Shown here: positions 7,029-9,524 of the stretch, piece after piece | Numbering within the stretch: the first letter of the stretch is position 1 | Layout: the number at the start of each line of letters is the position of its first letter | Assembly (NCBI GenBank): GCA_030151925.1 | Contig: JASLCY010000406.1 | Coordinates: 1 to 9,524, forward strand | Direction: 5' to 3' | Origin: Oligoflexus sp. | Lineage (GTDB): Bacteria; Bdellovibrionota_B; Oligoflexia; Oligoflexales; Oligoflexaceae | Length of the DNA: 9,524 bases | Program-made: the position numbers and the translations under genes | The notes under the pieces: model-generated | Database searches by the model: none | What the model was told of the DNA's origin: nothing | The model's input: only the letters and a program-made list of their open reading frames with translations

Positions 7029-8354
7029 GTGACGATGAAATCGACCGAAAAATCCCCGCTTAAAATTACTCCGCTTGCCGATTGGCAGGGGACCTCGCCC
7101 TGGGATTTGCTCGCGCGCGTCGACCCGGAGGCGCCGATACTCTTCCTCGGTTCGGAACGCTCTTCGGAAGCGCTGCTCGCCCTGAGCTTCGACGAGGAGA
7201 CCAGCGATGATTTCATGCTCAGCACGATGCAACCGACGATGCCGGAGGCCAAGGCGAAGGTTTCGTCCGCGGCCGGCGCAGCGCAGCCCGGGCTGAAGCT
7301 TTCGGTCGGGCAGATCGCGCTCCTGACCTACGACGCCTTCAATCCTTTCTGCCAGCAGGCGAGCGCCTCGTCGCGCTTCTTCCGCGTCTACCGTTCCCTC
7401 GTCTGGCAGAAGGCGACCGGCTCGTGGTTCCTCTGCGAAACCGAAGGCGCCGCCGAAGCCCGCTACCAGCTCGCTCAGCCGCTGCCGTCCCGGGCCATAG
7501 CCGAAGAACCGCCTGCCCAGAACGTCGAATGGAAGAGCACCTGGTCGGACGCGCAGTATATCGAGGCCGTGGCGCAGTCGCTGGAAGACATACGCGACGG
7601 CCGCTTCTACCAGATCAACATCCTGCGCTACTGGGAGCACAGAGGCGAGCTCGGCCGCGCCCTGCTCATCAAGAGGTTGCGGCGTTTCGCAGGGCCGTTC
7701 GCGGCCTATATCGAGCTGCCGGACCTCGGCCTCGTCTCGTGGAGCCCCGAACGGTTCGTGCAGATCTATCGGGACGGCGGCGATTCGTGGATCGAGGCGC
7801 AGCCGATCAAAGGCACCCGCCCCGTCAGCGCCGATGCCGAGCAGAACCTGAAGCTCATAGAGGAATTGAAGGCGAGCGCCAAGGACAAGGCCGAGCTGCA
7901 CATGATCGTCGACCTCATGCGCAACGACCTGCACCGCATCTGCTATCCGCGCTCGGTGGAAGTCGTCGATCCCGGCAGCATCCAGAGCTTTCCCAACGTC
8001 CATCACCTCGTGGCCAGCGTGAAGGGCCGGCTCGATGCCGGGAAACGGCTCGACGAGATCTGCCGCGCGATCTGCCCCGGCGGTTCCATCACGGGGGCAC
8101 CCAAACGCGAAGTCATGGACGTCATTCAAAAAAGGGAAGAACGCGAGCGCGGTTACTTCATGGGCAACATACTTTATCGGGACGCTTATTCAGGGCACCT
8201 CGACTCCTCCATCCTCATCCGAACTGCGGTTCGTCATTCGAAAGATACCTGGGAGTATGCGGCCGGCAGCGGTATCACCGTGAAAAGCTACGCTTATGAG
8301 GAGCTTCAGGAGGTGATTACCAAAGCCAGGATAATCCTGGAGAACCCTTGGTGA
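7029..8354 (+). CDS. pabB: Aminodeoxychorismate synthase component I (PabB-type chorismate-binding enzyme)
   Basis: PabB converts chorismate and ammonia to 4-amino-4-deoxychorismate, the precursor of p-aminobenzoate in folate synthesis. The C-terminal chorismate-binding domain, about residues 175-440 from the GTG start, carries FYQINI near 193-198 and PIKGTRP near 259-265. DLMRNDL is near 295-301, PGGSITGAPK at 350-359 and the terminal GSGITVKSYAYEE. The Lys of PIKGT is the nucleophile of PabB, whereas anthranilate synthase normally has Ala there, so PabB is favoured over TrpE. The N-terminal domain is divergent. The start is uncertain. GTG at 7029 has GAGGT (7016-7020) eight bases upstream and gives 441 residues, a normal length. 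ATG at 7035 is possible. Starts at 6981 or 6909 would add unlikely residues and overlap the divergent hbd promoter or hbd itself. The glutaminase PabA and the lyase PabC are not in the window. Confidence 0.88.
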   Translation: MTMKSTEKSPLKITPLADWQGTSPWDLLARVDPEAPILFLGSERSSEALLALSFDEETSDDFMLSTMQPTMPEAKAKVSSAAGAAQPGLKLSVGQIALLTYDAFNPFCQQASASSRFFRVYRSLVWQKATGSWFLCETEGAAEARYQLAQPLPSRAIAEEPPAQNVEWKSTWSDAQYIEAVAQSLEDIRDGRFYQINILRYWEHRGELGRALLIKRLRRFAGPFAAYIELPDLGLVSWSPERFVQIYRDGGDSWIEAQPIKGTRPVSADAEQNLKLIEELKASAKDKAELHMIVDLMRNDLHRICYPRSVEVVDPGSIQSFPNVHHLVASVKGRLDAGKRLDEICRAICPGGSITGAPKREVMDVIQKREERERGYFMGNILYRDAYSGHLDSSILIRTAVRHSKDTWEYAAGSGITVKSYAYEELQEVITKARIILENPW

Positions 8355-8377
8355 GCCAGGCCTTTTCAGGCTATAAT
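8348..8377 (+). promoter_or_regulatory. Promoter for the receiver-like/TPR gene
   Basis: A perfect TATAAT at 8372-8377 is preceded, after 18 bases, by TTGGTG at 8348-8353, which matches the -35 consensus at three of six positions and overlaps the pabB stop codon. The start codon is about 45 bases beyond the likely initiation site. No terminator is seen between pabB and this gene, so readthrough from pabB is also possible. Confidence 0.55.
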
Positions 8378-8429
8378 AGGGAGTAGCATTCTCAGAGGCC
8401 CATCCCTTTCCTCTTCCTCGGAGCCGCCC

Positions 8430-9524
8430 GTGGATAACGCCATCATCGCTATTGTCCTGACGAAACGCGCCGACATCCGCGATGTCGTGCGCCAAGCGTT
8501 GAAGTCACGTGGAGTCGTCGCCGAGAACATCGTTCCGGTGATGGACGAAAAGGAATGCCTGACCAAGATCGACGAGGTCGAATACGGCCTGCTCGTGCTC
8601 GACTGGGAGTTCGGGCCCGATAAGATCCAGGGAATACTCGCGACCAATCGCCGGGAGCACAGGCTCGAGTCGCACCTGACGTTCCTCATCGCGGCCCACG
8701 ACGAGGATGCCATCGTCAAGGTCGCCCAGGAATACTACGTGAACTACGTGGCGGTCGGCGAAGTCACGACCGATACGATCCGCGATCAGGTCAAAGGCCT
8801 CGTCAAGGATTTCACGACGACCGGCCCGCTCCGCAAGATGCTGCTCGCGGTCGATAATTGCCGGCGGAACGGCGACCACCTCAACGCCCTCGAGATGCTC
8901 GAGAAGCTGCAGCAGAAACAACCCGAGAACGAACGCATCGGCGTCGAGCTCGCCGAGGCCTATATCCACGAGGACCGCTGGAACATGGCGGAGGACGTCC
9001 TGCGCGTCCTGCTCCAGGCGGACGACGCCAGCCCGCGCGTGAAGCATCTCTTCGCGCGCTGCCGCCTCAAGGTCGGCGACCACAGCACCGCGATCGCCTC
9101 GCTGAAAGGCGCGCAGATCCTGAGCCCCTTCAACGTCGAGCGCCTCCTCGAGCTCGGCAACATCTTCCTCAAGCTCGATCGCCCCGACGAGGCCGAGGCC
9201 TCGTTCCAGGAGATCCTCGAGTTCGCGCCGGGCAGCAAACCGGCTATCTTCGGCAAGAGCACCAGCAAGCTCCTCATGGGCGACGTGAACGAGGCGCTGC
9301 AAATCCTGAACGGCGTCGCGAGCCCGCGGGAGCTCAGCGCGATCTTCAATACCGCGGCGATTTTATCAATTAAACAGCAGCGTTACGAAGCCGGCTTCCA
9401 GCTTTATCAAAAGGCTTTGCAATTGCTGTCTAAAAAGCCCAAATTGGTGTCCCGTATTCTCTACAATATGGGCATTGGCTATGTGAAGATGGGTAAGAAC
9501 GACAAGGGCTTGAAATGCTTCGAG
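8430..9524 (+). CDS. Degenerate receiver-like domain plus tetratricopeptide repeats (3' end outside window)
   Basis: The reading frame is open from GTG 8430 to the window edge (365 codons), so the C-terminus is missing. GGAG at 8420-8423, six bases upstream, supports the GTG. Residues 1-125 have the alternating strand-helix pattern of a CheY-like receiver. Asp58 (LLVLDWE) sits at the phosphoacceptor position. The other receiver residues are replaced: the acidic pair after strand one reads Leu-Thr-Lys, the Thr/Ser site is Ala88 (FLIAAHDED), and the Lys-Pro site reads Val-Gly (109-110). From about 135 the protein is helical repeats. The clearest TPR is at 238-271 (LLELGNIFLKLDRPDEAEASFQEILEFAPG), and another begins near 343 (RILYNMGIGYVKMGKNDKGLKCFE). 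It is probably a cytoplasmic scaffold or signalling protein whose partner is unknown. Codons become clearly less GC-rich after about 9355. Confidence 0.85.
   Translation, partial: MDNAIIAIVLTKRADIRDVVRQALKSRGVVAENIVPVMDEKECLTKIDEVEYGLLVLDWEFGPDKIQGILATNRREHRLESHLTFLIAAHDEDAIVKVAQEYYVNYVAVGEVTTDTIRDQVKGLVKDFTTTGPLRKMLLAVDNCRRNGDHLNALEMLEKLQQKQPENERIGVELAEAYIHEDRWNMAEDVLRVLLQADDASPRVKHLFARCRLKVGDHSTAIASLKGAQILSPFNVERLLELGNIFLKLDRPDEAEASFQEILEFAPGSKPAIFGKSTSKLLMGDVNEALQILNGVASPRELSAIFNTAAILSIKQQRYEAGFQLYQKALQLLSKKPKLVSRILYNMGIGYVKMGKNDKGLKCFE

Noticed and set aside
6957..8129. A 390-codon minus-strand open frame opposite pabB
   Set aside because: It is a shadow of pabB with the same antisense composition. 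It would also lie across the divergent promoter region.
8355..8429. Possible terminator after pabB from GCCT/AGGC near 8360-8371
   Set aside because: The stem is only four pairs, has no T-run, and overlaps the promoter spacer of the next gene.
8505..9302. A 265-codon minus-strand open frame opposite the TPR gene
   Set aside because: The plus strand has a coherent receiver-like/TPR protein with a promoter and ribosome site. The minus frame is Leu/Glu/Asp/Val-rich and shows no motif.

Overview
The window looks like a piece of a high-GC, Gram-negative-type bacterial chromosome. It carries housekeeping and central-metabolism genes, with no rRNA, tRNA, insertion sequence, phage gene or CRISPR array that I can see. 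Coding regions are dense, third codon positions are mostly G or C, and Shine-Dalgarno sites are good (AGGAG, GAGGAGGAA, GAGAAGGA). GTG starts are used for mutY, pabB (preferred start) and the final gene. A receiver-like/TPR protein and the winged-helix family at the left edge would fit a delta-proteobacterial or Bdellovibrionota-like lineage, but this is inference and weak.

Layout from left to right. (1) 1-151 is an AT-richer leader with nested palindromes in front of a small winged-helix regulator (152-529, +). (2) Enolase (622-1881, -) converges on the regulator, and a strong hairpin plus T-run (560-604) lies between them. (3) Enolase and a leucyl aminopeptidase (2059-3558, +) diverge from a 177-base intergenic region holding a promoter candidate for each. 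(4) The aminopeptidase converges on mutY (3613-4761, -) across a second hairpin/T-run terminator (3583-3613), whose T-run touches the mutY stop codon. (5) A leftward series follows: 3-hydroxyacyl-CoA dehydrogenase (6052-6915), enoyl-CoA hydratase (5262-6035), a lysine-rich coiled-coil protein (4758-5165) and mutY. The first two are 16 bases apart and clearly form one unit. The last two overlap by four bases (GTGA) and form another. A 19-bp perfect palindrome centred on the hydratase stop codon separates the pairs. (6) A PabB-type chorismate-utilising enzyme (about 7029-8354, +) diverges from the dehydrogenase. It is followed by a receiver-like/TPR protein (8430 to the window edge, +), which has its own near-consensus promoter.

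Functionally, the dehydrogenase and hydratase catalyse successive steps of beta-oxidation or of the reverse butyryl-CoA route. Enolase is glycolytic, PabB feeds folate synthesis, the aminopeptidase turns over peptides, and MutY repairs A:8-oxoG mispairs. Apart from the two tight pairs, the genes do not form one pathway.

I found no convincing new multi-gene system. The points most worth a second look are the degenerate receiver fused to TPRs, the histone-tail-like protein translationally coupled to mutY, the nested palindromes before the regulator, and the stop-codon palindrome after the hydratase.
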